Shown one piece after another: positions 17,913 through 26,191 of a stretch of DNA of 64,000 nt. The stretch covers positions 124,001 through 188,000 of the forward strand of contig JACJYD010000001.1 in the NCBI GenBank assembly GCA_020636275.1, read 5' to 3'. The stretch comes from Lewinellaceae bacterium (GTDB lineage: Bacteria; Bacteroidota; Bacteroidia; Chitinophagales; Saprospiraceae). Every line of letters begins with the position of its first letter. Position 1 is the first letter of the stretch. The notes beneath the pieces are model-generated. The model did no database searches, was not told where the DNA came from, and was given only the letters and a program-made list of their open reading frames with translations. The translations under genes were made by a program, and so were the position numbers.

Positions 17913-19634
17913 TTAGAGGGATACCAACATCAATTTGTACAACTGATCGGTGGAATTCCTTGAAAAGAAGAGCATGTTGCTGGCTTTCGGGAGTTGTTTG
18001 ACATCCAACTCCTGTGCACCGTTCATCTCGGCGATTTTCTTCACTTCCAGAGTAGCTCCGGAAACCTGAAATACGTTGATCGCCGTAGCGCCGCCCACGA
18101 GCGGATCTTTCACGATCGTGAGGTAGTTGCCGTTGTCGGCGGGGTAGCTGCTAAAGCTGGTCTTATAGCCAGCGTCTGCGTTTTCGGAGCGCTTGATGTG
18201 TTGGGAGTGGGTCAGTTTGCCTTCCCGGTCGACGCGGAGCATGACATAGCCCTTCGGCGAGATCACCTTCTGGGGAGTCGCGCCGGGCTGGGCCGTTAAC
18301 GTTACTTCCTGGCTTAGTTCGTAAATGACATACTTGGAACCATCCTTCTGGTCGTACGAATAATTGTATTTCCAGTCGAATCTGCTCAGATCGGCAGGAG
18401 AGAACCCAAGGCCTTTGGCGATCGGATGGCTGGCATCCAATGCGTCTGTACAGGTCAGTTTCCCAGCTTCGAAACAGAAGGAATAGAGAGATTCCGGTTT
18501 GTAGGAGGTAGCCAGTACGCTTACCTTATCCCCAGAATGGAAAGCCCGGACGACATTGACGTTTTCAACAGGCACTTCAAAGTCGATTTGGTTAACCAAC
18601 TCACCGGTCTGGTTCCAGTGGTAAAGCTTATAGGTTTGTTTGTCGGGTTCGGGATTGAGCTTCTTATAGCCGAATCCATAATTTTGCTTGTATACGTTGA
18701 CGATGCCGTCTACTTTATACAGGTTGTCCGCCGGCGTTTCGGTGATGAGCACCTGATGCAGGTTCAGTGCATGGGGCTTTTCGAATTTGATCTCTGTGCG
18801 GGCCGTTTCTTTTCCCTCTTTATCGAACACGACGAATTCCTGTTCGAATTCCTGGCTCCGGTTGCCCATCTCACCCAAGAGAACATGCCCGTGGTGGGCA
18901 TACACCATACCGGTTCCGGGGTCGCAAACGGGATCGGAGGCTTGGATCCAGTAGTTCTTTTTATCCGAATTCCGATAAGGATCCATATCGATCGACTGGT
19001 TCTTTTTGTCGTAGTTGACCGTTGTACCCAGCACCTTCGACAGGAAACCCTTTTCGGCTTCCGATTCCTCGGTTTTCATCGTATAGATGGTTTTGTCGAA
19101 TCCTTTCGGCTTCAACCCCAGCATGCTGTAATTGATGCTGTTGGCGTAATACATTTTGGGGCGGACCACCGCTTTCACCTCTTCCTCGGTTTTTAGTTCC
19201 GGGTATTTATCGAGTAGTCCCCATTTGTCGGTGCAGTCCTCTTGCGTGGCGATCGTAGCCGCGCGGGCAGGGTCGTTTTCGGCGAGGATATTATACTCCT
19301 TTGTTACCGCTCCCTTGGGCTTGACGAAGGTTACTTCTTCCTTGACGACCTTCATGTCCTTGGAAAAATCGACGACACCCAGCGCTTCCAGCTGGACTTC
19401 TTCTTTTCCACCTGACATCAGGGATCCGGTTTTTGCCTGGACCGCTCCGGTGCGTTTCATGAACAAAAACACGCGGATGCCTCCATCCGGTTGCGAAAAA
19501 TAGCGTACCAATTCAATGCTGTCGAAGGCAATGCCTTTTACTCCATTGGAGAATGTGTACTCTGATACAGGCTGTGCGTTGGCCATCGAAATGGCGAACA
19601 GGCAAGCCAAAAGAATGCTGTTAAAAAACTTCAT
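17913..19634 (-). CDS. Secreted protein of unknown function
   Basis: The 573-residue protein has a clear signal peptide (MKFFNSILLACLFAISMANA) and no motif I recognise. The rest is a regular alternation of beta-strand-like segments with many aromatic and charged residues, for example YNYSYDQKDGSKYVIYELSQ and GKLTHSQHIKRSENADAG, compatible with a beta-propeller-like or repeat-based periplasmic or surface protein. It is a single-gene unit, convergent with the DUF2461 gene and separated from the GNAT gene by about 90 bases. Function unknown. Confidence 0.75.
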   Translation of the reverse strand: MKFFNSILLACLFAISMANAQPVSEYTFSNGVKGIAFDSIELVRYFSQPDGGIRVFLFMKRTGAVQAKTGSLMSGGKEEVQLEALGVVDFSKDMKVVKEEVTFVKPKGAVTKEYNILAENDPARAATIATQEDCTDKWGLLDKYPELKTEEEVKAVVRPKMYYANSINYSMLGLKPKGFDKTIYTMKTEESEAEKGFLSKVLGTTVNYDKKNQSIDMDPYRNSDKKNYWIQASDPVCDPGTGMVYAHHGHVLLGEMGNRSQEFEQEFVVFDKEGKETARTEIKFEKPHALNLHQVLITETPADNLYKVDGIVNVYKQNYGFGYKKLNPEPDKQTYKLYHWNQTGELVNQIDFEVPVENVNVVRAFHSGDKVSVLATSYKPESLYSFCFEAGKLTCTDALDASHPIAKGLGFSPADLSRFDWKYNYSYDQKDGSKYVIYELSQEVTLTAQPGATPQKVISPKGYVMLRVDREGKLTHSQHIKRSENADAGYKTSFSSYPADNGNYLTIVKDPLVGGATAINVFQVSGATLEVKKIAEMNGAQELDVKQLPKASNMLFFSRNSTDQLYKLMLVSL

Positions 19635-19722
19635 AGAATAGGATTAGTGAATAATAAATGAGAGGGGAGGCCACTGCCCGTTCCCTAAATTTGAGTAAAT
19701 GAGGCGCAAAGAAAAGAATTTT

Positions 19723-20259
19723 TTAAACCTTCGTCACCACCCACTGCCAAATCTCCCCGTCATCCGGGTCGAAGAGTTCGGCGATCTTTTTCATACCGCA
19801 TTTTTGGAGCACACTCCCGGATGCATTGATCTCCGCCAGGGTATGTGCCTTGACGGCTTTCACCGCCGGGTGTTGGAAGGCAAAATCGATCAGGCCTTTG
19901 GCAAGTTCTGTGGCGAGGCCCTGGTTGCGGTACGTTTGGGCTATCTCATAGCCTATTTCCACGATCCCTTCCTTGTCGGGAGGGCCTTTGTAGCCGCAGC
20001 TGCCTACAAGGACCTTTTCCTTTTTCAGGACAGGCAGGTAGGTCCACCATAAGATGTCTGCAGGATTGGCCTGGATCATATCGCGGGAGAAACGAAAAAT
20101 GGAATCGCCGAATTCAGTCCAGCCATGGTAAACTTTCGCGCCCAACATAACGCTCAAGGAACGATCCCCCCGCAGCACGGCATCCAGAATGGGCTCGGTT
20201 GCGGCAATAATAGAAAGGCGAGGTGTTTCAATGGTCGGCGCGTGGATCATGGTTTTCAT
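19723..20259 (-). CDS. GNAT family N-acetyltransferase (RimJ/RimL type)
   Basis: The 178-residue protein has GNAT motifs: IETPRLSII at the start, LVGSCGYKGPPDKEGIVEIGYEIAQTYRNQGLATELAKGLIDFAF (motif A with the RNQGLAT acetyl-CoA loop) and ASGSVLQKCGMKKIAEL (motif B). It transfers an acetyl group to an amine, possibly of a protein or small metabolite. The ATG at 20259 is the first in frame, and the start overlaps the 3' end of the Nramp-like gene by about 30 bases, so the genes are an operon (GT2, Nramp-like, GNAT). Substrate unknown. Confidence 0.88.
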   Translation of the reverse strand: MKTMIHAPTIETPRLSIIAATEPILDAVLRGDRSLSVMLGAKVYHGWTEFGDSIFRFSRDMIQANPADILWWTYLPVLKKEKVLVGSCGYKGPPDKEGIVEIGYEIAQTYRNQGLATELAKGLIDFAFQHPAVKAVKAHTLAEINASGSVLQKCGMKKIAELFDPDDGEIWQWVVTKV

Positions 20260-21529
20260 GTGGGGGAAAATAGACTTGCCGCCCAAGATACAGCATCAAT
20301 CCGAAAGCTGCCAACGTTTTTAACCAATTCCAAACGGGCCATTCTGAAATGGATGGGATTATCCGCCCCATAGCGCTGATCAGGTGGTGCAACCCCAGAA
20401 AAGTGGTAACTCCGACCACCAATAAAAGGATGCCGTTTGCCAAATCGCTGGTTCGTGCGGAAGGGGGAATGAAGCGCCGGTCGTTGATGGCCAAAAAGAG
20501 AAAGGCCGTAACGAGTGGGAGCAGAATGCCGTTCAAGGCTTGCGCCAAAATGATAGCGGGAATGGGCTGAACATTCATCCAACCGAAAATCAGTCCGGTG
20601 AGGAGAACAGCCAGCCAGGTTGTTCGAAAGGGGGTGGAACCGGCCTGCCATTTTTCCCCAAATAAACTGGCGCCCGTGATAGCGGCTGCGAGCGGCGCCG
20701 TGATGGCCGAACTCCAACCGGCAGCTAACAAGCCGAAGCCGAAAAAGGTGCGGGCCCAGGGGCCTAATTTTCCGGCGAGGGTCCGGCTCAGGGCCTCAAA
20801 AGAAAATTCGCCCTGAATTTGGGTGCCGACGATCAGGATAGCTCCGGATATAATGCCGCCAAGGAGAACGGCGATAACAATTCCCGTCCGCATTTCCCCG
20901 AGGGCTTGCCCTTTCCCGATCCCCGATCCGAGAAAGAGGTTGTAGGGCACGATCGTCGTGCCGATCAACCCGATAACCAACAGACTGTTAGCGTTGGAGA
21001 GGCCGGGCCGGAAGCTGTCGATCGCAACCTGGTGCCAATCGACGGGCGATTTCAGGGCGACGTACAGGAAGGCAAAGCCCATCAGCGCTACGATCAGGCC
21101 CATGATCAGGGCGATCAGGCGCGTTTTGCCAATCAGCAGGACGGCCGCACTGAGGGTGGTGATCAGGATCAGAATAAGGGTTGGGTTTACGCTTCCCATC
21201 ACTTTATAACCGGCTACTGCGCCCAGGAGGTTGCCGGTTTCATAGGCGGCGCAACCGAAGGCCAGGGCGGCGAAAATGACCCACCGGACCCAGGGCATTC
21301 GCTGATATTGCAGGGCGATCAGTTCGCCGAGGTTTTTTCCGGAAACCAGGGTGATCCGTGCCGCCGCTTCCTGAAGGAAGATCGTCGCCAGGGTGGAAAA
21401 TGCCAGCGCCCACAGGAGCGATGTGCCGAACCCGGCGCCCGACTTGGCGGCGGTGGTCACCGTGCCCGGACCGACAAACGCGGCGGCGAGGATAGACCAG
21501 AAGAGGATAGAAAGGAGGGACTTCTTCAT
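20228..21529 (-). CDS. Nramp-family transporter lacking the canonical metal-site motifs
   Basis: The 433-residue protein has 11 likely membrane helices and a clear Nramp pattern, but the TM1 DPGN motif is GPGTV (residues 20-24) and the TM6 MPH motif is IVPYN (residues 193-197). In classical Nramp proteins these supply the aspartate, asparagine and methionine that bind manganese or iron. The transporter therefore probably has another substrate or coupling mode. Its start overlaps the stop of the glycosyltransferase gene (ATGA at 21526-21529), and GNAT overlaps its end. Confidence 0.85.
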   Translation of the reverse strand: MKKSLLSILFWSILAAAFVGPGTVTTAAKSGAGFGTSLLWALAFSTLATIFLQEAAARITLVSGKNLGELIALQYQRMPWVRWVIFAALAFGCAAYETGNLLGAVAGYKVMGSVNPTLILILITTLSAAVLLIGKTRLIALIMGLIVALMGFAFLYVALKSPVDWHQVAIDSFRPGLSNANSLLVIGLIGTTIVPYNLFLGSGIGKGQALGEMRTGIVIAVLLGGIISGAILIVGTQIQGEFSFEALSRTLAGKLGPWARTFFGFGLLAAGWSSAITAPLAAAITGASLFGEKWQAGSTPFRTTWLAVLLTGLIFGWMNVQPIPAIILAQALNGILLPLVTAFLFLAINDRRFIPPSARTSDLANGILLLVVGVTTFLGLHHLISAMGRIIPSISEWPVWNWLKTLAAFGLMLYLGRQVYFPPHENHDPRADH

Positions 21530-22470
21530 TGGCTTTTGGTAATGGACCGGATCTTGTAGGGCCTCTTCTGTTGTGATTCGTAATATGTGCGCATCTGCAT
21601 CTCAATAACGATGCCGATGGTGATGAGTTGGATGCCTGCGATGACGAGCATGAGCCCCAGAATGAGGAGGGGCTTTCCCCAGATATCATGGCCCAATCCG
21701 ATCTTTAGAAAAGCCAGATACAGGTTGATGACGACCCCGATGGCAAAGAGGAACAAACCCACATTGCCGAAGAGGTGCATTGGTTTCTGGAGGTATTTTT
21801 TCAGAAAAAGCATGAACAGCAGGTCGCTCATTACTTTGAAGGTGCGGTTAAGCCCGTATTTCGACTGTCCGAATTCACGGGCATGGTGCCGCACGTCGAC
21901 CTGGGTGATGCGGGCGCCTTCGAGTTGGGCCAGCACGGGAATGAAGCGGTGCAATTCGCCGTAGAGCCCCAGGTCTTTAGCCAGCTCGGCGCGAAAGACC
22001 TTCAGGGCGCAGCCGTAATCTTTGAGGTGGACGCCGGATAAACGCCGGATCATCCAGTTGGCGATGCGGCTTGGCAGTTTGCGGAGCAGGAACCCGTCCT
22101 GGCGATTGGCGCGGTTGCCGGCCACCATATCCCAATCCTCCGATTCGGCCTTTTCGAGCATGAGCGGGATATCGGAAGGATCGTTTTGCAGGTCGCCATC
22201 CATCGTGGCGATGTATTCCCCTTGTGCGTGGTCGATGCCGGCCATAAGCGCCAGACTTTGTCCGTAATTTTTTCGAAATTCGATGACGATCAGGCGCTCA
22301 TTTTGGATGGCGCGCAGATTTTTAACGGTATCATCGCTCGAGCCATCGTCTACATAGATCAATTCATAATCGATTCCGGCCATAGCCGCTTCTATGCGCG
22401 ATACGAGCGGCGCAATATTTTCGGCTTCGTTATAGACCGTCACGACAATGGATATCTTTGGTTTTTTCAT
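21526..22470 (-). CDS. Membrane-anchored family 2 glycosyltransferase (DPM1/GtrB-like)
   Basis: The 314-residue protein has a GT2 domain (KISIVVTVYNEAENIAPL; YELIYVDDGSSDDT; MDGDLQNDPSDI with the DxD-type acidic site; residues 1-230) and two C-terminal membrane helices (about 235-295), the layout of polyprenyl-phosphate sugar transferases. It would make a lipid-linked sugar for later transfer. The start at 22470 is fixed by homology; a perfect -7 element (TACCTTTG on the minus strand, 22483-22476) is only 5 bases away, suggesting a leaderless mRNA. Confidence 0.92.
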   Translation of the reverse strand: MKKPKISIVVTVYNEAENIAPLVSRIEAAMAGIDYELIYVDDGSSDDTVKNLRAIQNERLIVIEFRKNYGQSLALMAGIDHAQGEYIATMDGDLQNDPSDIPLMLEKAESEDWDMVAGNRANRQDGFLLRKLPSRIANWMIRRLSGVHLKDYGCALKVFRAELAKDLGLYGELHRFIPVLAQLEGARITQVDVRHHAREFGQSKYGLNRTFKVMSDLLFMLFLKKYLQKPMHLFGNVGLFLFAIGVVINLYLAFLKIGLGHDIWGKPLLILGLMLVIAGIQLITIGIVIEMQMRTYYESQQKRPYKIRSITKSQ

Positions 22471-22475
22471 GAGAA

Positions 22476-22483
22476 CAAAGGTA
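22476..22483 (-). promoter_or_regulatory. -7 element adjoining the glycosyltransferase ATG
   Basis: Reading the minus strand, TACCTTTG matches TANNTTTG and ends 5 bases before the ATG at 22470. Transcription would be expected to start at or near the A of the start codon. Confidence 0.5.
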
Positions 22484-22519
22484 ACGCGTTGTTCTCTTTC
22501 ATGGCAGTGAAACAAACCG

Positions 22520-22527
22520 TATATTTG
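22520..22527 (+). promoter_or_regulatory. Probable -7 element for moxR
   Basis: TATATTTG matches TANNTTTG; a TTTC resembling the -33 TTTG lies 19 bases upstream (22497-22500). The moxR ATG at 22605 is 77 bases downstream. Confidence 0.5.
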
Positions 22528-22604
22528 CGCGTTCCAATTCTAAATAATTGGAGGAGGCCGGAGGCACCCTCCAATTTCCTTTTATAAAAAACTTTTTTAG
22601 TCTC

Positions 22605-23570
22605 ATGACCCAATTTTCATCCGACGTAGAAGCAGTAGATGCATTGGCGCAGTCGTATCGCGATCTGAAGAACGAAATCGGCAAAGTCATCGTAGGCCAG
22701 CACGAGGTCGTGCAGGCTGTGATCATATCCTTGTTTAGCAATGGCCACAGTTTGCTGGTGGGGGTGCCTGGTTTGGCCAAGACCCTGCTCGTAAGCACCA
22801 TTGCCGAAGTGCTGGATCTGGATTTCAAACGCATCCAGTTCACGCCCGACCTGATGCCTTCCGATATCACGGGTTCGGAAGTGCTCGGCGAAGACCGCCA
22901 TTTCAAATTCAACAAAGGGCCGCTTTTTGCCAACATCGTGTTGGCCGACGAGATCAACCGGACGCCGCCCAAGACTCAAGCGGCCTTGTTGGAAGCTATG
23001 CAGGAGCGCTCGGTGACGGTTGCCGGGATGCGCCACGTATTGCCGACCCCTTTCTTCGTACTTGCAACTCAAAACCCCATCGAGCAGGAAGGCACCTACC
23101 CGTTGCCTGAAGCCCAGTTGGACCGTTTTATGTTCAACATTCCGCTCGATTATCCCAGCTATGAGGAGGAGATCGCCGTAGTGAAAGGTACGACAGGCGC
23201 TGTCAACTACGAACTGAAGCACATTCTCACCGGCGAGCAGATCCTGTTCTACCAGCAGCTTCTCCGAAAGATCCCCATCGCCGACAATGTGCTGGAATAC
23301 GCCGTCAACCTTGCAACCAAAACGCGTCCCCATACAACCCGTGCTACCGATATGGTCAACCAGTACCTTTCCTGGGGCGCCGGGCCTCGCGCTTCGCAGT
23401 ACCTCGTGCTGGGCGCTAAATGCCACGCCGCTATCCATGGCAAGTACTCGCCCGATATCGAAGACGTGCGGGCGATCGCCAAATACGTACTTCGCCACCG
23501 CATCGTGCGCAACTACAAAGCCGAAGCAGAAGGGATTTCTGAAGAGAAGGTGATCGAAAGTTTGGTGTGA
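22605..23570 (+). CDS. MoxR family AAA+ ATPase
   Basis: The 321-residue protein carries a MoxR-type AAA+ core: Walker A GVPGLAKT near residue 55, the PSDITGSEV segment, Walker B VLADEINRTPPKTQAALLEAM near 115, and sensor 1 FVLATQNPIEQEGTYPLPEAQLDRF. MoxR proteins act as chaperones for metal-centre or complex assembly, normally next to DUF58 and von Willebrand A domain genes. Here no such partner follows; the next gene is convergent. The ATG at 22605 follows the TTTTTAGTCTC spacer. Cytosolic, ATP-dependent. Confidence 0.93.
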   Translation: MTQFSSDVEAVDALAQSYRDLKNEIGKVIVGQHEVVQAVIISLFSNGHSLLVGVPGLAKTLLVSTIAEVLDLDFKRIQFTPDLMPSDITGSEVLGEDRHFKFNKGPLFANIVLADEINRTPPKTQAALLEAMQERSVTVAGMRHVLPTPFFVLATQNPIEQEGTYPLPEAQLDRFMFNIPLDYPSYEEEIAVVKGTTGAVNYELKHILTGEQILFYQQLLRKIPIADNVLEYAVNLATKTRPHTTRATDMVNQYLSWGAGPRASQYLVLGAKCHAAIHGKYSPDIEDVRAIAKYVLRHRIVRNYKAEAEGISEEKVIESLV

Positions 23571-23584
23571 AATAGGGGAAAAGG

Positions 23585-25021
23585 CTATTCCTGATCCTCC
23601 AGGTCCATTCTGACCAGTATCGCCATAAAGAAGAAAAAGAAACTCCCTACTTTATCGGTCTCCACCATATCGTTGATGAGCAGGAGCGCGTCGATGACAA
23701 TAGCGCCCAGGGTGATGGCCATAACCCAGTGTTTGCGGAATGGATCCCGGGTGCGGTGGTAGACGCGCTCTCCGAGGAGCAGTACGGCAAAGCAAAGGCT
23801 GATAAAGATCAATAACCCCGGCATACCCTGCTCGACAGCGGTCATGAGATAATAACTATGGATGCCGGATTTGTCGGGGTTGTCGCTAACGTAGGTCTCG
23901 AAGCTCGAAACCGTATAAGAGCGATAGAAATTATAAAAATTGCCCGGCCCGAAACCTGTCAGGGGCCTGTCTTCGACCATGTGCTTGCCGGCTACCCAGC
24001 GGTAAACGCGTTCCATCGTGGAGATATCCTCCCCTTTGGCCGTGGCTTCCAACAGATTTTCGAACTTGTAGTGCGTCACCGTCTTTTCAAAATCGGGTGC
24101 GTAATCGAGGTATTTATCCTGGTGGACCAGATAGACCACACCCACCACTGCTCCGGCAAGAGTCAATAAGAGCACGGGAAAAGTCAGCCTTAGCCGGATG
24201 ATGAAATAGGCGCCCAGGGCGATGACCAGTGCCACGTAGGCAGCCCGGGTGTAGGCAAACTGAATGGCCACCAATAACAAGACGGCGCCTCCTACCAGCA
24301 ATAGCCAGCGGAAACTCCAGGCCTTGTACCATCTGCGGGCATACCACACTAATGGAAATGAAAGCGCAAGCAGACAGGCGTAGTTGACGTGGTTGCGGTA
24401 GAACGGCGACATGGCCCGGTTGACATCCTTGAAGGAAAAACCGTAGCCGGCGTGCCGGATCACCACATAGGTTACTGTCAGCATGAGGGGGATGAATACC
24501 CACCATAGCCATTGCTTCTTGTCTGCTTCGTTCTTCAACAACAGGCCGGCCATGAAGTAGAACGAGACGACGTACCAGGTTTTCGCCAGCAGGAATTTGA
24601 CAGATACCAGCGGCAAGCTAGACGTGATCATCGCCACCGTCATCCAGGCGAGGTGCAGGAAGAGTAACATGGAGATGGGATGCACAAAAAACCGTTTGTC
24701 CAGTTCTTTACCATGCCGGATCAGGTAGATGAAAAAGACCCCGGTCAAGAGCAGCATGAACGGTTCATCCGGGAGATCGGTTCCAAATCCGCCCGGTAAG
24801 TAAACTTCGGTGGAAAGGGGGATCAGAGCCCAGAGCAGGAAATACACTTTTTTGAAATCGACGACAGCCAGATACCCAACCAGCAATAACGCCGGAGTCC
24901 CGAGCAGAAACAGGTAATTGGTGGCGATCCCCACAAAGAAACTCAGCAGGGAAATGCCGGCAAAAGCCCAGAAAATCCAACGGGTGGGCGCGGGTACCGA
25001 TATGGGTTCTCTACCGGGCAT
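23585..25021 (-). CDS. O-antigen ligase/polymerase (Wzy/WaaL-like) membrane protein
   Basis: The 478-residue protein has about 12 membrane helices and a large periplasmic loop (about residues 290-390) containing RPLTGFGPGNFYNFYRSY and HSYYLMTAVEQGMPGLL, the Wzy_C/O-antigen ligase signature with its conserved glycine, asparagine and histidine. Such proteins polymerise or ligate lipid-linked polysaccharide units in the periplasm. It overlaps the 3' end of the Wzz-like gene by 11 bases, so the two are co-translated. Together with the flippase at 26192 the set covers export, chain length and joining of one polysaccharide. Polymerase and ligase cannot be told apart here. Confidence 0.85.
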   Translation of the reverse strand: MPGREPISVPAPTRWIFWAFAGISLLSFFVGIATNYLFLLGTPALLLVGYLAVVDFKKVYFLLWALIPLSTEVYLPGGFGTDLPDEPFMLLLTGVFFIYLIRHGKELDKRFFVHPISMLLFLHLAWMTVAMITSSLPLVSVKFLLAKTWYVVSFYFMAGLLLKNEADKKQWLWWVFIPLMLTVTYVVIRHAGYGFSFKDVNRAMSPFYRNHVNYACLLALSFPLVWYARRWYKAWSFRWLLLVGGAVLLLVAIQFAYTRAAYVALVIALGAYFIIRLRLTFPVLLLTLAGAVVGVVYLVHQDKYLDYAPDFEKTVTHYKFENLLEATAKGEDISTMERVYRWVAGKHMVEDRPLTGFGPGNFYNFYRSYTVSSFETYVSDNPDKSGIHSYYLMTAVEQGMPGLLIFISLCFAVLLLGERVYHRTRDPFRKHWVMAITLGAIVIDALLLINDMVETDKVGSFFFFFMAILVRMDLEDQE

Positions 25022-26114
25022 TGACGATCGACTTCCAGTTGACGTCTTTATAGGTGTCGAAGATCAACACGCCGATAGCACTGAATAAGAAAGAAAGTAC
25101 CGTAATGGCCAGCACGAGGACCGTGCGCTTGGGGCGCGATTTGATAATGGGAATGGCCGCTTCTTCCACCAAATGGATGGCCGGGAATGGCGATTCCTGC
25201 GCTGTTTTGATCTGCTTATACCGCTCTTTGTCTTCCCCCAATTGCTTACTGGCTTCGGCATGCACCTGCACCAGCACTTCCACAGTAGCCATCCCCTGGT
25301 TGAATTTGTCGAGCCGTTCGGTAAGGGCCTCGACCTCTTTCTGGGCGCCTTGCACGGTGGCTTTCAGGTTGGAAATGGTATCGCGCGGCACGCCGGGAGA
25401 GTTTTGAAATACCTCCAACCGCGCACTGGAGTTGGTTAGCTTGGCATCCGATTCGGCCAGAAGGGTGGCTAACAGTTCGCTCTGTGTTTCGGTGTTGAAT
25501 ACGCCGTATTTGGACCGGAGGGTTCTCAGGCTGTCGTTGAGTTCGCTCAATTGGCGCTCCTTCTCTTTAATATTGGAATCATACGCATTGAGCAACTCCC
25601 TCTGGCTGGACTTGATCAGCCGCTGGGCGATCTCGTCGATCTTGATCCGGGCGGCTTTGGCCATGGCGGCGGCCGTTTCTTTGTCTCTGTCCTCAACCGA
25701 CAACTGGATGGCATCGTACTTGGTTTTCTGCACTTTATAGAGCTTGTCGAACTTCAAACGGACGTAATAAGGCGCCTTGATGTTGGTCGTGTCGATGTCG
25801 TAGTGTTGGTACAGATTAAAGGTTTGGATGAGAAAGTCGGCCAGTTCATTGGAGGTGGCGATGGTCATGATCCGGTCGATGTCTTCATCCTCACCGTAGT
25901 ACTCCATCGCCTCATTGGTGGTACCGAACATCCGTTCCGGCATGGCCAGATCGGGACTGGCTGCATAGAATACCGTGCTCGACTGGTAGTATACCGGCAG
26001 CAGCAACACGATGATAATGCTGCCTACTGCACCGATCAGGGTGGTGATGAGGATTGGTTTTTTCCATTTAAAGAGCGTCTGTAGGACGCCCAGCAAGCTT
26101 TCTTTGTATTCCAT
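25011..26114 (-). CDS. Polysaccharide chain-length determinant (Wzz-like)
   Basis: The 367-residue protein has the Wzz layout: an N-terminal membrane helix (PILITTLIGAVGSIIIVLLLP), a long periplasmic coiled-coil region (about 60-320, with EKERQLSELNDSLRTLRSK) and a C-terminal membrane helix preceded by a proline-rich segment (AAIPIIKSRPKRTVLVLAI). It lacks a cytoplasmic tyrosine kinase domain. It sets the chain length of a surface polysaccharide together with the Wzy-like protein it overlaps. It has its own probable promoter and leader hairpin. Confidence 0.87.
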   Translation of the reverse strand: MEYKESLLGVLQTLFKWKKPILITTLIGAVGSIIIVLLLPVYYQSSTVFYAASPDLAMPERMFGTTNEAMEYYGEDEDIDRIMTIATSNELADFLIQTFNLYQHYDIDTTNIKAPYYVRLKFDKLYKVQKTKYDAIQLSVEDRDKETAAAMAKAARIKIDEIAQRLIKSSQRELLNAYDSNIKEKERQLSELNDSLRTLRSKYGVFNTETQSELLATLLAESDAKLTNSSARLEVFQNSPGVPRDTISNLKATVQGAQKEVEALTERLDKFNQGMATVEVLVQVHAEASKQLGEDKERYKQIKTAQESPFPAIHLVEEAAIPIIKSRPKRTVLVLAITVLSFLFSAIGVLIFDTYKDVNWKSIVNAR

Positions 26115-26126
26115 AAGTTTAGCTTA

Positions 26127-26180
26127 ATAGGAGATAACCGTCCGGCTATCTCCTATCCTGATTTTCGTTTTGCAAAAGTA
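26127..26180 (-). promoter_or_regulatory. wzz-like gene promoter element and leader hairpin
   Basis: On the minus strand a TACTTTTG (TANNTTTG match, 26180-26173) is followed by a hairpin with 10-bp perfect arms (26156-26147 and 26136-26127), an inner CCG/CGG pairing, and the ATG 12 bases later. The hairpin would occupy the 5' leader of the wzz-like mRNA. It could also end read-through from the flippase gene. Confidence 0.45.
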
Positions 26181-26191
26181 GGAAAATGCCC

